A DNA stretch of 64,000 bases from Siansivirga zeaxanthinifaciens CC-SAMT-1 (GTDB lineage: Bacteria > Bacteroidota > Bacteroidia > Flavobacteriales > Flavobacteriaceae), in the NCBI RefSeq assembly GCF_000941055.1, contig NZ_CP007202.1, forward strand, positions 2,836,437-2,900,436, read 5' to 3'. Below are positions 1 through 8,922 of the stretch, piece by piece. The position numbers and the translations under genes are program-made. The notes below the pieces were generated by a model that saw only the letters and a list, made by a program, of their open reading frames with translations, was not told the origin of the DNA and ran no database searches. Each line of letters opens with the position of its first letter. Position 1 is the stretch's first letter.

Positions 1-510
1 GCGAACCCAGGTGTGCCTTTAATTTCTATGGAATCGCCTGGCGATTTTGAAGTTGTTGCCATGGTGCCAGAAACCGAAATTTCGCAAATAGAAAAAGGAA
101 CCGAAGTTATGGTATCTATTAAAGCCATTAACGAAACGGTTAAAGGAACCGTTAGCGAAGTTAGTACTTCGGCGAAATTAACTGGGGGACAATATTTTGT
201 GAAAATAAGTTTAGAGAAAACGAAAGCAAACATATTGTCGGGCATGTTTACAACGGTTCAATTTCCTGTTGAAAAGAAAAGCAATACTATGAATATGGTT
301 TTAATTCCTAAAGATGCTTTAGTTACTAACGGTCAGCTGTCGGGAATTTATACTGTTAGCGAAAGTCATACGGCGATACTACGCTGGTTGCGTTTAGGCA
401 GAACTTTTGGAAACGAGGTAGAAGTGTTATCGGGTTTAAATACGAATGAAACTTATATTGTTTCGGCTGATGGGAAATTGTTTAATGGTGCCAAAGTTAG
501 TATCAAGTAA
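1..510 (+). CDS. RND efflux periplasmic adaptor (membrane fusion protein), C-terminal part
   Basis: The reading frame is open from base 1, so the N-terminus lies outside the window; 169 codons remain before the TAA stop. The visible part is beta-rich and matches the beta-barrel and membrane-proximal domains of HlyD/AcrA-type adaptors: a stretch on 'VPETEISQIEKGTEV', then 'LSGMFTTVQFPV', then 'VLIPKDALV', the usual end of these proteins. Such proteins link an inner-membrane RND pump to an outer-membrane channel. The RND permease follows 153 bp downstream on the same strand, so the two presumably form one efflux operon. Substrate cannot be told. The family is secure; the exact subfamily is not. 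Confidence 0.85.
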   Translation, partial: ANPGVPLISMESPGDFEVVAMVPETEISQIEKGTEVMVSIKAINETVKGTVSEVSTSAKLTGGQYFVKISLEKTKANILSGMFTTVQFPVEKKSNTMNMVLIPKDALVTNGQLSGIYTVSESHTAILRWLRLGRTFGNEVEVLSGLNTNETYIVSADGKLFNGAKVSIK

Positions 511-554
511 AAAACGTACTTAGTAAACTGCGTTAAGGATAGTAGTGAAAATCC

Positions 555-588
555 TTTTTTTGCTGCCATATATGGCAAAAAAAGATTG
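555..588. repeat. Palindrome between efflux adaptor and permease genes
   Basis: A 14-bp perfect palindrome (TGCCATATATGGCA, 564-577) is flanked by a T run on its left and an A run on its right. This gives a stable stem in RNA from either strand. On the + strand no T run follows, so it is not a canonical terminator for the adaptor gene. It could tune adaptor/permease expression or be an RNA processing site; this is inference. Confidence 0.4.
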
Positions 589-663
589 CAACGAATAGCC
601 TGTTAAAACGCCATAAAAAAATAAAAATTAACCTGTAAAAAGGTAATAAAAAATACAATTAAA

Positions 664-3600
664 ATGAAAGAAGGTTTAGCTGGTAAAATTGCAAAAGTCT
701 TTATAGGCTCTAAGCTTACAGTGCTTTTAATGATCGTTTTTATGGTTATTGGGGTGTATAGTTCGTTTTTGATTCCGCGTGAGGAAGAGCCGCAAATTGA
801 TGTGCCTATGGCCGATATTTTTGTGGGCTACCCTGGGGCGAGTCCGACCGAAGTAGAATCGCGTGTGGTGAAGCCTTTAGAGCAATTAATTTCGAATATT
901 AAGGGCGTGGAATATGTGTATTCTACATCGGCGAAAGAGGGTGCTATGGTGATTGTGCAGTTTTATGTGGGTGAAGATATTGAGCGTTCGTTTGTGAAGC
1001 TTTACAATGAAATTAATAAGCACATGGACCAAATGCCGCAGGGTGTAACGTTTCCGTTGATAAAAACCCGTGCGATTGATGATGTGCCTATGCTGGGGTT
1101 AACGCTTTGGAGCGCAAATTACGACGACTACCAACTGGGACTTATGGCGCAAGAGCTGGAGAGTGAAATTAAAAAGGTAAACGATGTGGCTATTACCCAC
1201 AAAATTGGTGGAAGAAATCGCCAGTTACGTGTGGTTTTAGATAAAGATAAACTGGCAGCAAGTGGTCTGGACTTTTTAGAAGTTTCTGAAATGATTAAGG
1301 CGAACAACTCGCAAATGGTTTCGGGGAATTTTGATAAAAACGATACCGAATTTATCGTAAAAACGGGTAAGTTTTTAGAGTCTGTTACCGATATTGAAAA
1401 TTTGGTGGTGGGCGTGCAACAACATCAGCCTATTTATTTAAAGCAAATTGCAAACATAGTAGACGGACCAGAAATTCCTTTAAATTATGTGAGTTTAGGG
1501 TTTGGTAAAGGAAGCGAAAAGGCAGACACATACCAATCGGAATATCCTGCAGTTACCATTTCGGTAGCCAAACGCAAAGGTGCCGATGCCATGAAAATTG
1601 CCGATGTTATTATTGACAAGGTTGAACATTTACGCGGGCATTTATTACCCGATGATGTGCATGTAGAAATTACTAGAAATTATGGCGAAACGGCATCTCA
1701 TAAAGTATCGGAATTACTGTTACACCTTATTGGTTCTATAATTGCCGTTACCTTTGTGGTTATGTTGGCTATGGGCTGGCGTGGTGGTTTGGTAGTGTTT
1801 TTATCGGTGCCTATTACCTTTGCTTTAACCTTGTTAAGCTACTATATGTTGGATTATACGCTCAACCGAATTACCCTGTTTGCTTTGGTTTTTGTAACGG
1901 GTATTGTGGTAGACGACTCCATTATTATTGCCGAAAATATGCACAGGCATTTTAAAATGAAACGTTTGCCTTTTAAACAGGCAGCACTTTATGCCATTAA
2001 CGAAGTTGGAAACCCAACCATTTTAGCCACTTTTACGGTTATTGCATCGGTTTTACCTATGGCTTTTGTATCTGGTTTAATGGGGCCTTATATGGCGCCC
2101 ATGCCTATTGGTGCATCGATAGCCATGATTTTATCGTTGTTTGTGGCTTTAACCATTACACCGTATTTGGGATATATTTTTTTAAGAGAAAAAGATAAAA
2201 AAGAGGTTGTAGAAAAATCCGAAAAACCTTTAGAAGCCACGCTTATTTATAGAGTTTACAACAAATTTGAGCGTCCGTTATTAGAAAACAAAACGAAACG
2301 TTGGTTGTTTTTAGGTGGTACGTTTGTGTTATTGCTGGGGTCGATGGTGTTATTTTTTACCAAATCGGTGGCAGTTAAAATGTTGCCATTTGATAACAAA
2401 AACGAATTTCAAGTGGTTATAGATATGCCCGAAGGCACCACCCTGGAACGCACGGGTGTGGTGGCTCAAGAGATTTCGCAATATTTAGCAACACGACCAG
2501 AAGTTGTTAATTACCAGAATTATATTGGCACCTCTGCCCCTATTACTTTTAACGGTTTGGTGCGTCATTACGACTTACGTGGTGGTAGTAATATGGCCGA
2601 TATTCAAGTGAATTTAATAGATAAAGCAGCACGCTCGGCACAAAGTCATGATATTGCTAAACTGTTACGCCCTGATATTCAAAAAATAGCAGCTAAATAC
2701 CATGCGAATGTTAAATTGGTTGAAGTTCCGCCGGGGCCACCAGTATTATCGACCATTGTGGCCGAAGTTTATGGTCCCGATTACGAAAAACAAATAGAAA
2801 TTGCTCGTAGTATTAAAACCATACTTAAAAGCACCACCGATGTTGTAGATATAGATTGGATGGTTGAAGACGACCAAAAAGAATACACTTTTGAAATAAA
2901 CAAAGAAAAAGCGATGCTTTACGGTGTAGCACCTCAACAAATTACTTACACCATGAATATGGCGCTTTCAAATAGAGCGATTACGAATTTATATGATGAG
3001 AAAGCTGTTAACCAAATTGGATTGATACTTGCCTTAGATGAAAAAGAAAAATCGACAGTAAACGATATTTCACAACTTAAAGTAAAATCGAAACAAGGCA
3101 ACTTGGTTCCTATTGCCGATTTGGTGACGATTACAGAAAACGTAAGTGCGAAAAGTATTTTTCATAAAAACCAAAAACGTGTAGTGTATGTAATGGCAGA
3201 TATGGCTGGTGACTTAGAAAGTCCTGCTTACGCCATTTTAGGTATGGATGAAAAACTAAAAGACATTGCATTACCTGAAGGTTACTCGCTAAACGAAATG
3301 TATTTAGGCCAACCCGATTTTGAAGATAACTATACTGTAAAATGGGATGGTGAGTGGCAAATTACCTTAGAAGTTTTTAGAGATTTAGGCATTGCCTTTT
3401 TAGGTGCCATTATTCTAATTTATATATTAATTGTAGGTTGGTTTCAAAACTTTAAAGCGCCGGTTGTTATGATGGTTGCTATACCTTTATCGTTAATAGG
3501 AATTATTCTCGGGCACTGGATGTTGGATGCATTTTTTACCGCAACCTCTTTTATTGGAATGATTGCACTGGCTGGTATTATGGTTAGAAACTCTGTTTTA

Positions 3601-3858
3601 CTTATAGATTTTATTAACCTAAGATTAGCCGATGGTATTCCTTTAAAACAAGCAGCTATTGAAGCCGGGGCTGTACGAACAACTCCTATTTTACTTACTG
3701 CTGGTACAGTAGTTATTGGTGCCTTTGTTATTTTATTCGATCCTATTTTTCAAGGTTTAGCTATCTCGTTAATGGGCGGAACGATTGTATCAACCGTTTT
3801 AACCTTGCTGGTTGTACCCTTGGTTTATTATATGATTGAAAAGAAAAACTATAAATAA
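664..3858 (+). CDS. RND family efflux permease (inner membrane)
   Basis: A 1064-residue protein of the AcrB/MexF/HAE1 type, which exports hydrophobic compounds using the proton gradient. The N-terminus has a membrane helix followed by the family's 'YPGASPTEVESRVVKPLE' pore-domain signature. Helix 4 carries the paired acidic residues of the proton relay (D417-D418 in 'GIVVDDSIIIAEN'). The C-terminal membrane half repeats the fold with 'GIMVRNSVLLIDF'. Length is normal. It forms an operon with the adaptor upstream and probably with the two small genes downstream. The first ~600 bp use G-ending codons more than the later part; the cause is unknown. Substrate is not predictable. The call is confident at family level. 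Confidence 0.93.
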   Translation: MKEGLAGKIAKVFIGSKLTVLLMIVFMVIGVYSSFLIPREEEPQIDVPMADIFVGYPGASPTEVESRVVKPLEQLISNIKGVEYVYSTSAKEGAMVIVQFYVGEDIERSFVKLYNEINKHMDQMPQGVTFPLIKTRAIDDVPMLGLTLWSANYDDYQLGLMAQELESEIKKVNDVAITHKIGGRNRQLRVVLDKDKLAASGLDFLEVSEMIKANNSQMVSGNFDKNDTEFIVKTGKFLESVTDIENLVVGVQQHQPIYLKQIANIVDGPEIPLNYVSLGFGKGSEKADTYQSEYPAVTISVAKRKGADAMKIADVIIDKVEHLRGHLLPDDVHVEITRNYGETASHKVSELLLHLIGSIIAVTFVVMLAMGWRGGLVVFLSVPITFALTLLSYYMLDYTLNRITLFALVFVTGIVVDDSIIIAENMHRHFKMKRLPFKQAALYAINEVGNPTILATFTVIASVLPMAFVSGLMGPYMAPMPIGASIAMILSLFVALTITPYLGYIFLREKDKKEVVEKSEKPLEATLIYRVYNKFERPLLENKTKRWLFLGGTFVLLLGSMVLFFTKSVAVKMLPFDNKNEFQVVIDMPEGTTLERTGVVAQEISQYLATRPEVVNYQNYIGTSAPITFNGLVRHYDLRGGSNMADIQVNLIDKAARSAQSHDIAKLLRPDIQKIAAKYHANVKLVEVPPGPPVLSTIVAEVYGPDYEKQIEIARSIKTILKSTTDVVDIDWMVEDDQKEYTFEINKEKAMLYGVAPQQITYTMNMALSNRAITNLYDEKAVNQIGLILALDEKEKSTVNDISQLKVKSKQGNLVPIADLVTITENVSAKSIFHKNQKRVVYVMADMAGDLESPAYAILGMDEKLKDIALPEGYSLNEMYLGQPDFEDNYTVKWDGEWQITLEVFRDLGIAFLGAIILIYILIVGWFQNFKAPVVMMVAIPLSLIGIILGHWMLDAFFTATSFIGMIALAGIMVRNSVLLIDFINLRLADGIPLKQAAIEAGAVRTTPILLTAGTVVIGAFVILFDPIFQGLAISLMGGTIVSTVLTLLVVPLVYYMIEKKNYK

Positions 3859-3917
3859 TTAAACGTTAATTAATACGTACCGTTTTCATTGATTAAGTGT
3901 TTATAAAAAAATACCAT

Positions 3918-4223
3918 ATGAAATTAGTAATTGTAACTGCCGTAAGGGAATTTCGTAAAGAGCTTGTTAAGCTTTTTAAATTAGCTAACATTGAAAATTT
4001 TAGCGAAGCTGAAATTGACGGACATAAAACAGATGTGCTTAATTCACTTTCTGAAAATTGGTTTGCTACCGAAAAACCAAATAACGAATCACTATTGTTT
4101 TTTTCTTTTACCGAAGAAAAACAGATAGATAGCTTATTTAATTTAATTAAAACTTTTAACTCCAATTTAGAGACACATAACCCTGTTCGGGCTGTGGTTA
4201 TTCCTATTGAAAAATCAATTTAA
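3918..4223 (+). CDS. Small P-II/CutA-like protein associated with RND operon
   Basis: A 101-residue soluble protein beginning 'MKLVIVTAVREF'. The alternating beta-alpha-beta pattern, with a long middle helix and a final 'AVVIPIEKSI' strand, looks like a ferredoxin-like P-II/CutA/DUF3240 fold. The open frame extends back to a GTG at 3897, but the ATG at 3918 gives the natural N-terminus of such folds and is preferred. It lies 59 bp after the RND permease and 12 bp before a DUF2892 gene. Small P-II-like proteins often follow metal or drug RND genes and may regulate the pump; that role here is inferred. The fold assignment is tentative. Confidence 0.65.
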   Translation: MKLVIVTAVREFRKELVKLFKLANIENFSEAEIDGHKTDVLNSLSENWFATEKPNNESLLFFSFTEEKQIDSLFNLIKTFNSNLETHNPVRAVVIPIEKSI

Positions 4224-4235
4224 ACTAAAAAACAC

Positions 4236-4421
4236 ATGAAAAATAGAATCGTAAGAGGTATTGCAGGAACTTTTATTTTAGCTAGTTTATTATTAGCTAT
4301 ATATGTAAATATTAACTGGCTTTGGTTTACTGCCTTTGTAGGAGCCAATTTATTACAATCGTCTTTAACAAAATGGTGTTTAATGGATACTATTTTAGAG
4401 AAGTTGGGGGTTAAGAATTAG
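4236..4421 (+). CDS. DUF2892 (YgaP-like transmembrane domain) protein
   Basis: A 61-residue membrane protein with two hydrophobic helices joined by a short turn. The pattern 'RIVRGIAGTFILAS' followed by 'TAFVGANLLQSSLTKWC' matches the DUF2892/YgaP transmembrane family, whose C-terminal end carries the conserved 'FTxWCP'-like motif (here 'LTKWCL'). It ends the efflux operon, 12 bp after the P-II-like gene. Function in the family is not established; some members are fused to rhodanese domains, which is absent here. A bidirectional terminator follows. Confidence 0.8.
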   Translation: MKNRIVRGIAGTFILASLLLAIYVNINWLWFTAFVGANLLQSSLTKWCLMDTILEKLGVKN

Positions 4422-4442
4422 AACTCTAAGAATTATTCCCAT

Positions 4443-4480
4443 AAAAAAAACCTTAAATCAATTGATTTAAGGCTTTTTTT
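4443..4480. terminator. Bidirectional intrinsic terminator between efflux operon and tRNA genes
   Basis: A 22-bp perfect palindrome (4451-4472, reading CCTTAAATCAATTG and its complement) is flanked by an A run on the left and a C plus seven T on the right. It can end the rightward efflux operon and the leftward tRNA-Ser/tRNA-Pro transcript. Confidence 0.85.
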
Positions 4481-4481
4481 G

Positions 4482-4556
4482 TCGGGGTGGCAGGATTCGA
4501 ACCTGCGACCTCCTGCTCCCAAAGCAGGCGCGATAACCGGGCTACGCTACACCCCG
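4482..4556 (-). tRNA. tRNA-Pro (anticodon TGG)
   Basis: The minus strand folds as a standard 75-nt tRNA. The acceptor CGGGGTG pairs with CACCCCG, there is a GGTTCGAATCC T-arm, and the anticodon loop TTTGGGA is closed by CCTGC/GCAGG, giving TGG. The CCA end is not encoded. It is transcribed after tRNA-Ser(GCT), 18 bp away, from the same probable promoter. Confidence 0.97.
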
Positions 4557-4574
4557 AAAGATTATCTAAAATTG

Positions 4575-4658
4575 CGGAGAGACAGGGACTCGAACCCTGG
4601 CGACAGTTACCCGTCGACAGATTAGCAATCTGCTCCATTACCACTCTGGCACCTCTCC
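4575..4658 (-). tRNA. tRNA-Ser (anticodon GCT)
   Basis: An 84-nt class II tRNA on the minus strand with acceptor GGAGAGG paired to TCTCTCC (one G-T wobble). The anticodon loop TTGCTAA is closed by CAGAT/ATCTG, there is a long variable arm (GTCGACGGGTAACTGTCGC), and the T-arm reads GGTTCGAGTCC. The CCA end is not encoded. It is the first gene of a two-tRNA transcript. Confidence 0.97.
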
Positions 4659-4697
4659 GTTTATTTATTATGAACTTGTGCAATAAAATTGCGGTTG

Positions 4698-4728
4698 CAA
4701 ATGTAACTTATACTTAACAACAACGCAA
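4698..4728 (-). promoter_or_regulatory. Bacteroidota-type promoter for tRNA-Ser/tRNA-Pro
   Basis: On the minus strand TTG (4728-4726) is followed after 20 nt by TACATTTG (4705-4698), matching the Bacteroidota -33 TTG and -7 TAnnTTTG consensus. It lies about 40 bp before the tRNA-Ser 5' end. No reading frame starts nearby. Confidence 0.7.
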
Positions 4729-4765
4729 CTATTTTTTGGGTTTTTTTTATCTTTTTTTAGTGCCT

Positions 4766-6814
4766 TTATTCGGGGTATTCAATTCTTAAATGGTAAATGT
4801 TTGCTAGCTTGTGTTTTAGCACTTTTTTTATAGATTGAATTTCTTTAAAAGTAATGTTAGCATTTAAAAATTGACCTTGTTCTATTTGTTTATCTATAAT
4901 ATTTTCTACAAAAGCATCAATTTTTGTTGAGGTTGGCTCTTTTAAACTTTTCGAGGCCGCTTCAATACTATCGCACATCATTAAAATAGCAGTCTCTTTA
5001 CTAAAAGGTTTGGGTCCTGGGTAACTAAAATCTTCTGTACTTATGTCTGGAAAATTCTTTTTTTCTTCCATATAAAAATAATAAACCACACTGGTACCGT
5101 GATGGGTTCGAATAAAATCTATTAAACGGTCTGGTAAATTATTTTTCTTAGCTATTTCAATACCATCAATAACATGATTAACAATAATACGTGCACTCTC
5201 TTTTGATGATAATTCGTCGTGAGGGTTAATTCCTGTTGATTGATTTTCGGTGAAATACGTTGGATTTTTCATTTTACCAATATCATGATAAAGTGCCCCT
5301 ACTCGAACCAACATGGCATTAGCTCCTATTTCGTTGGCCGATGCTTCTGCTAAATTTGCAACGTTTAATGAATGATGAAAAGTTCCTGGCGCTTTATTGG
5401 ATAACTCTTTAAGTAATTTGGAATTGGTATCTGATAATTCCAAAAGCGACACATCAGAAACCAATCCGAAGATTTTCTCATAGGCATATATAAGTGGTTG
5501 CACGAATAAAGTTGCTAATCCACTTAAAATAAACCAAATAAACATTTCCCATTTTATGGTATCGATACTACCCTCATGTATTACGAAAAAAGCAAAATAA
5601 GCAATAATGTATATGAATGTAATTTGTCCGACCGAAATAAATAAATTGGCTCGTTTATATAATTCTGATACTGTTAAAATAGTTACAATCCCTGCTATAA
5701 TTTGAAGAAACATATACTCGTAACTGTTAGGCACTATAAAACCTAAAAGCAGCACCGTGATAACATGCGAAAACAAACCCAAACGGGCATCGAAAAACGC
5801 TTTAAAAATTAAAGGTAGAATACAAATAGGCACCACATAAACAAACTTAGAATCGTAATTAACGACCAAAGTTGTTATAAAAATCATTAAAAAAATATTG
5901 AAAAATATAAATGTAACCTTCGTATTATTTTCAAAAACCTCTATTCTGTACTTTCTTAAAAACAACAGTAACATGAGTAATGCCAAAGCAACTAATAAAG
6001 TATAGGCAACTAAAATCCATTTATAGTTTGATTTACTCCAGACCTGAGATTCGTACTCCGATTGTAACGATTTTAATATTTGGTATTTATCGCCTTCAAT
6101 TATTTCTCCTTTAGATATAATGAGCGTCTCTTTTTCAATACGACCACGAGCATACGTAATTTTATTTAATTCTTCTTGTATGGCACTTTCAGTAAAAGAC
6201 TTATCATAACTTAAATTAGGCTCAATTAAATCGAAAAATAACGAAGTGTAGGCGGTTTTGTAATTTATTAAATCGTTTTTAACTAATACATTCTCAATTA
6301 ATGTGGTTACTTCATCTTGTTTAATTAAATCATCAAAAATACCTTCCTTAACATTAATTCTGCCATCCAGAAGCACCACCGATCGATCGGGATGATAATC
6401 GTAATTTTCATTTAAAATACCATATTCATAAAGTTCTGAGATTACTTGTTGCCCAACATTGTATAAAACATCCATCTTTTTTCTAGACAACGAATCGTTA
6501 AACGTTTTATAAAAAGATACTTTATACAAATTGTTAACCTTTTGCTCAACGAGGACATCTAAATCGAAATAGAGTGTAGAGTTAGCCGTTATATCGTGCT
6601 TTTCTTTGTTTATTTCTTCATCAGACTTTTTAATTGCAAAATTAAAAGGTGCATATAAATTTTCAGATTGCCATGGCTTTCCCTTTTCAAAATTATATTT
6701 AAATTTTCCACTTTTAGGAAACAGGTAAACAATTAAAAAAGTAGTACAAACAAACAAAATCCCTTTATAAATGAGGGAATGATTTCTGTATAGTTTATTT
6801 ATGATATCTTTCAT
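4766..6814 (-). CDS. 7TM-HD family phosphohydrolase (PgpH/YqfF type)
   Basis: A 682-residue membrane protein. A helix at residues 15-32 is followed by an extracytoplasmic 7TMR-HDED-type domain to about 265, then seven hydrophobic helices (about 270-460), then a cytoplasmic HD domain. The HD domain keeps 'FHHSLNVANLAE' and the metal-binding H510-D511 in 'YHDIGK'. Related proteins such as Listeria PgpH hydrolyse cyclic di-AMP; whether this one does is inference from architecture. It is a single gene, divergent from the thiolase gene, with its own probable promoter just upstream. Length and domain order are normal. Confidence 0.85.
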   Translation of the reverse strand: MKDIINKLYRNHSLIYKGILFVCTTFLIVYLFPKSGKFKYNFEKGKPWQSENLYAPFNFAIKKSDEEINKEKHDITANSTLYFDLDVLVEQKVNNLYKVSFYKTFNDSLSRKKMDVLYNVGQQVISELYEYGILNENYDYHPDRSVVLLDGRINVKEGIFDDLIKQDEVTTLIENVLVKNDLINYKTAYTSLFFDLIEPNLSYDKSFTESAIQEELNKITYARGRIEKETLIISKGEIIEGDKYQILKSLQSEYESQVWSKSNYKWILVAYTLLVALALLMLLLFLRKYRIEVFENNTKVTFIFFNIFLMIFITTLVVNYDSKFVYVVPICILPLIFKAFFDARLGLFSHVITVLLLGFIVPNSYEYMFLQIIAGIVTILTVSELYKRANLFISVGQITFIYIIAYFAFFVIHEGSIDTIKWEMFIWFILSGLATLFVQPLIYAYEKIFGLVSDVSLLELSDTNSKLLKELSNKAPGTFHHSLNVANLAEASANEIGANAMLVRVGALYHDIGKMKNPTYFTENQSTGINPHDELSSKESARIIVNHVIDGIEIAKKNNLPDRLIDFIRTHHGTSVVYYFYMEEKKNFPDISTEDFSYPGPKPFSKETAILMMCDSIEAASKSLKEPTSTKIDAFVENIIDKQIEQGQFLNANITFKEIQSIKKVLKHKLANIYHLRIEYPE

Positions 6815-6832
6815 CTAATAAATTAAGTAAAC

Positions 6833-6840
6833 CAAATGTA
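6833..6840 (-). promoter_or_regulatory. Candidate -7 element for the 7TM-HD gene
   Basis: TACATTTG on the minus strand matches TAnnTTTG exactly. It sits about 20 bp before the 7TM-HD start codon, implying a very short leader. No convincing -33 TTG was seen, so it is a candidate only. Confidence 0.4.
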
Positions 6841-6928
6841 ATAAATTTATAAGCGTTTACGCTTTTTATAATAAATGAATCGTTCGAATTTCTCCTAAAA
6901 AATCATTAATTTCGCATACACTAAGCTA

Positions 6929-8119
6929 ATGTATCATCAAGTGAATAAAGAAGTAGTCATTGTTTCGGCTGTTAGAACTCCCATTGGAAGTTTTATGGGT
7001 ATGTTATCTACTATTCCTGCACCTAAACTTGGAGCAGTTGCTATTGAAGCGGCATTAAAAAAAATCAATTTAAACCCCAATTTAGTTGATGAAGTTTTAA
7101 TGGGACAAGTTTTACAAGCTGGAGCAGGTCAGGCACCAGCACGACAAGCTGCTATTTACGCTGGAATTCCAGATACTGTACCATGTACAACAGTAAACAA
7201 AGTTTGCGCCTCAGGTATGAAAGCTATAATGCAGGCAGCACAGAGTATTGCGCTTGGTGATGCAGAAATTATTGTCGCTGGGGGTATGGAAAACATGAGT
7301 TTAACACCTCATTATTTACATGCAAGAACAGGTACCAAATTTGGTCCTACCACCCTACTTGATGGTATGCAGAATGATGGACTAATGGATGCTTACAACC
7401 AAAATGCTATGGGCGTATGTGCAGATGCCTGTGCCATAGATTATGGATTTAGTCGTGAAGAACAAGATGCATTTGCTATACAATCCTATAAACGCTCGGC
7501 TGATGCTTGGGCGTCTGGAAAATTCGATAACGAAGTTATTGAAGTTGAAGTGCCGCAACGTCGTGGAGCGCCTTTAATTTTTAAAAAAGATGAAGAATTT
7601 ACGAATGTAAATCTTGACAAAATACCACAATTGCGTCCTGCTTTCACAAAAGATGGCACTGTAACAGCTGCTAATGCTTCTACCATAAATGATGGCGCAG
7701 CGGCCGTGATATTAATGAGCAAAGAAAAAGCCTTAGAACTTGGTTTAAAGCCTTTAGCAAGTATTAAAAGTTATGCAGATGCTGCCCATAAACCAGAAAA
7801 TTTCACAACTGCTCCAGCCAAAGCGCTACCAAAAGCTTTAGCTAAGGCAGGAATTTCTTTAAATGACGTTGATTTTTTTGAATTTAATGAAGCGTTTTCT
7901 GTGGTAGGTTTAGCAAACATGAAAATTCTTGGATTAAAAGATTCAAAAGTAAATATAAATGGTGGAGCCGTATCATTAGGACACCCTTTGGGTTGTTCTG
8001 GAGCTCGAATAATAATAACATTACTAAATGTTTTAGAACAAAACAATGCCAAAATTGGAGCTGCTGCTATTTGCAATGGTGGCGGAGGTGCTTCGGCAAT
8101 TGTTATAGAACGAAATTAA
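6929..8119 (+). CDS. Acetyl-CoA C-acetyltransferase (thiolase)
   Basis: A 396-residue thiolase with all catalytic residues: nucleophile C93 ('NKVCASGMKA'), H352 ('LGHPLGCSGAR') and C382 ('ICNGGGGAS'). It condenses or cleaves acetoacetyl-CoA or 3-ketoacyl-CoA in the cytoplasm. Length and motif spacing fit the biosynthetic/AtoB type. The ATG at 6929 is used here; an in-frame GTG at 6941 would give the more usual N-terminus 'MNKEVVIVSAVRTP'. The NlpC/P60 gene begins 9 bp after its stop, so the two are probably co-transcribed although functionally unrelated. Confidence 0.94.
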   Translation: MYHQVNKEVVIVSAVRTPIGSFMGMLSTIPAPKLGAVAIEAALKKINLNPNLVDEVLMGQVLQAGAGQAPARQAAIYAGIPDTVPCTTVNKVCASGMKAIMQAAQSIALGDAEIIVAGGMENMSLTPHYLHARTGTKFGPTTLLDGMQNDGLMDAYNQNAMGVCADACAIDYGFSREEQDAFAIQSYKRSADAWASGKFDNEVIEVEVPQRRGAPLIFKKDEEFTNVNLDKIPQLRPAFTKDGTVTAANASTINDGAAAVILMSKEKALELGLKPLASIKSYADAAHKPENFTTAPAKALPKALAKAGISLNDVDFFEFNEAFSVVGLANMKILGLKDSKVNINGGAVSLGHPLGCSGARIIITLLNVLEQNNAKIGAAAICNGGGGASAIVIERN

Positions 8120-8128
8120 ATTACCTTA

Positions 8129-8878
8129 ATGCAATACGGAATTTGTAATTTAAGCATTGTACCACTAAGAAATGAGCCCTCAGATACAAGTGAACTGGTT
8201 TCCCAAGTATTGTATGGTGATTTATTTAAAATCTTAGAACAACGCAAAAACTGGAGCAAAATTAGGCTTGCTTTCGATAAATATGAAGGTTGGGTAGACA
8301 ACAAACAATATGTTGAAATTTTAGAAGACCAATACAAAACTTTAACAGCTCAAACACCCAAGCTTTCTGTTGATTTAGTTGAATTTATTGAAGATAAAAA
8401 CCAACAATTATACCCTATCGTATTAGGAGCTACGTTAAACGGTTTAGCCCTTTTAAACCACACTTACGATGGAGAATTTTTTGAAGGCATTAAACCAAAA
8501 CCCAACCTTATAAAAACAGCGTTTACTTATCTTAATTCTCCATATTTATGGGGAGGCAAAACACCTTTTGGAATTGACTGCTCGGGTTTTACTCAAATGG
8601 TTTATAAACTAAATGGCTATAAAATTTTACGTGATGCCTCGCAACAAGCAACTCAAGGGGAAGCTTTAAGTTTTATTGAAGAAAGTGAACCAGGAGATTT
8701 GGCTTTTTTTGATAACAACGAAGGCATTATAACCCATGTTGGAATCATTATGGAAGATAATTATATTATTCATGCGCATGGAAAAGTTAGAATAGATAGA
8801 TTAGACCATTCTGGTATTTATAATGTGGATAAAAAAATACATACTCACAAACTTAGGGTTATTAAAAAAATAATATAA
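8129..8878 (+). CDS. NlpC/P60 (C40) cell-wall peptidase with SH3 domain
   Basis: A 249-residue protein without a clear signal peptide. Residues about 5-65 resemble a bacterial SH3-like domain and about 125-249 form an NlpC/P60 domain with catalytic C151 ('GIDCSGFTQMVY'), H203 ('THVGII') and H215. Such enzymes cut D-Glu-diaminopimelate-type bonds in peptidoglycan stem peptides. Lack of an export signal suggests cytoplasmic muropeptide recycling, as in dipeptidyl-peptidase VI types; this is inference. It lies 9 bp after the thiolase gene and ends in a strong terminator. Confidence 0.88.
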   Translation: MQYGICNLSIVPLRNEPSDTSELVSQVLYGDLFKILEQRKNWSKIRLAFDKYEGWVDNKQYVEILEDQYKTLTAQTPKLSVDLVEFIEDKNQQLYPIVLGATLNGLALLNHTYDGEFFEGIKPKPNLIKTAFTYLNSPYLWGGKTPFGIDCSGFTQMVYKLNGYKILRDASQQATQGEALSFIEESEPGDLAFFDNNEGIITHVGIIMEDNYIIHAHGKVRIDRLDHSGIYNVDKKIHTHKLRVIKKII

Positions 8879-8907
8879 AAAAAGCCGCAAAATTTGCGGC
8901 TTTTTTA
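8878..8907. terminator. Bidirectional intrinsic terminator
   Basis: GCCGCAAA and TTTGCGGC form a GC-rich stem flanked by an A run and a run of six T. It lies between the convergent NlpC/P60 and TPR genes and can serve both. Confidence 0.9.
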
Positions 8908-8922
8908 ATTTTTTAAACTTGA

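Noticed and set aside
3893..4165. 90-codon minus-strand frame
   Set aside because: Antisense shadow of the P-II-like gene, with no family features.
4453..4717. Open frames of 76 codons on both strands
   Set aside because: They read through the tRNA-Pro and tRNA-Ser genes. Such translations are well-known artefacts of tRNA sequence.
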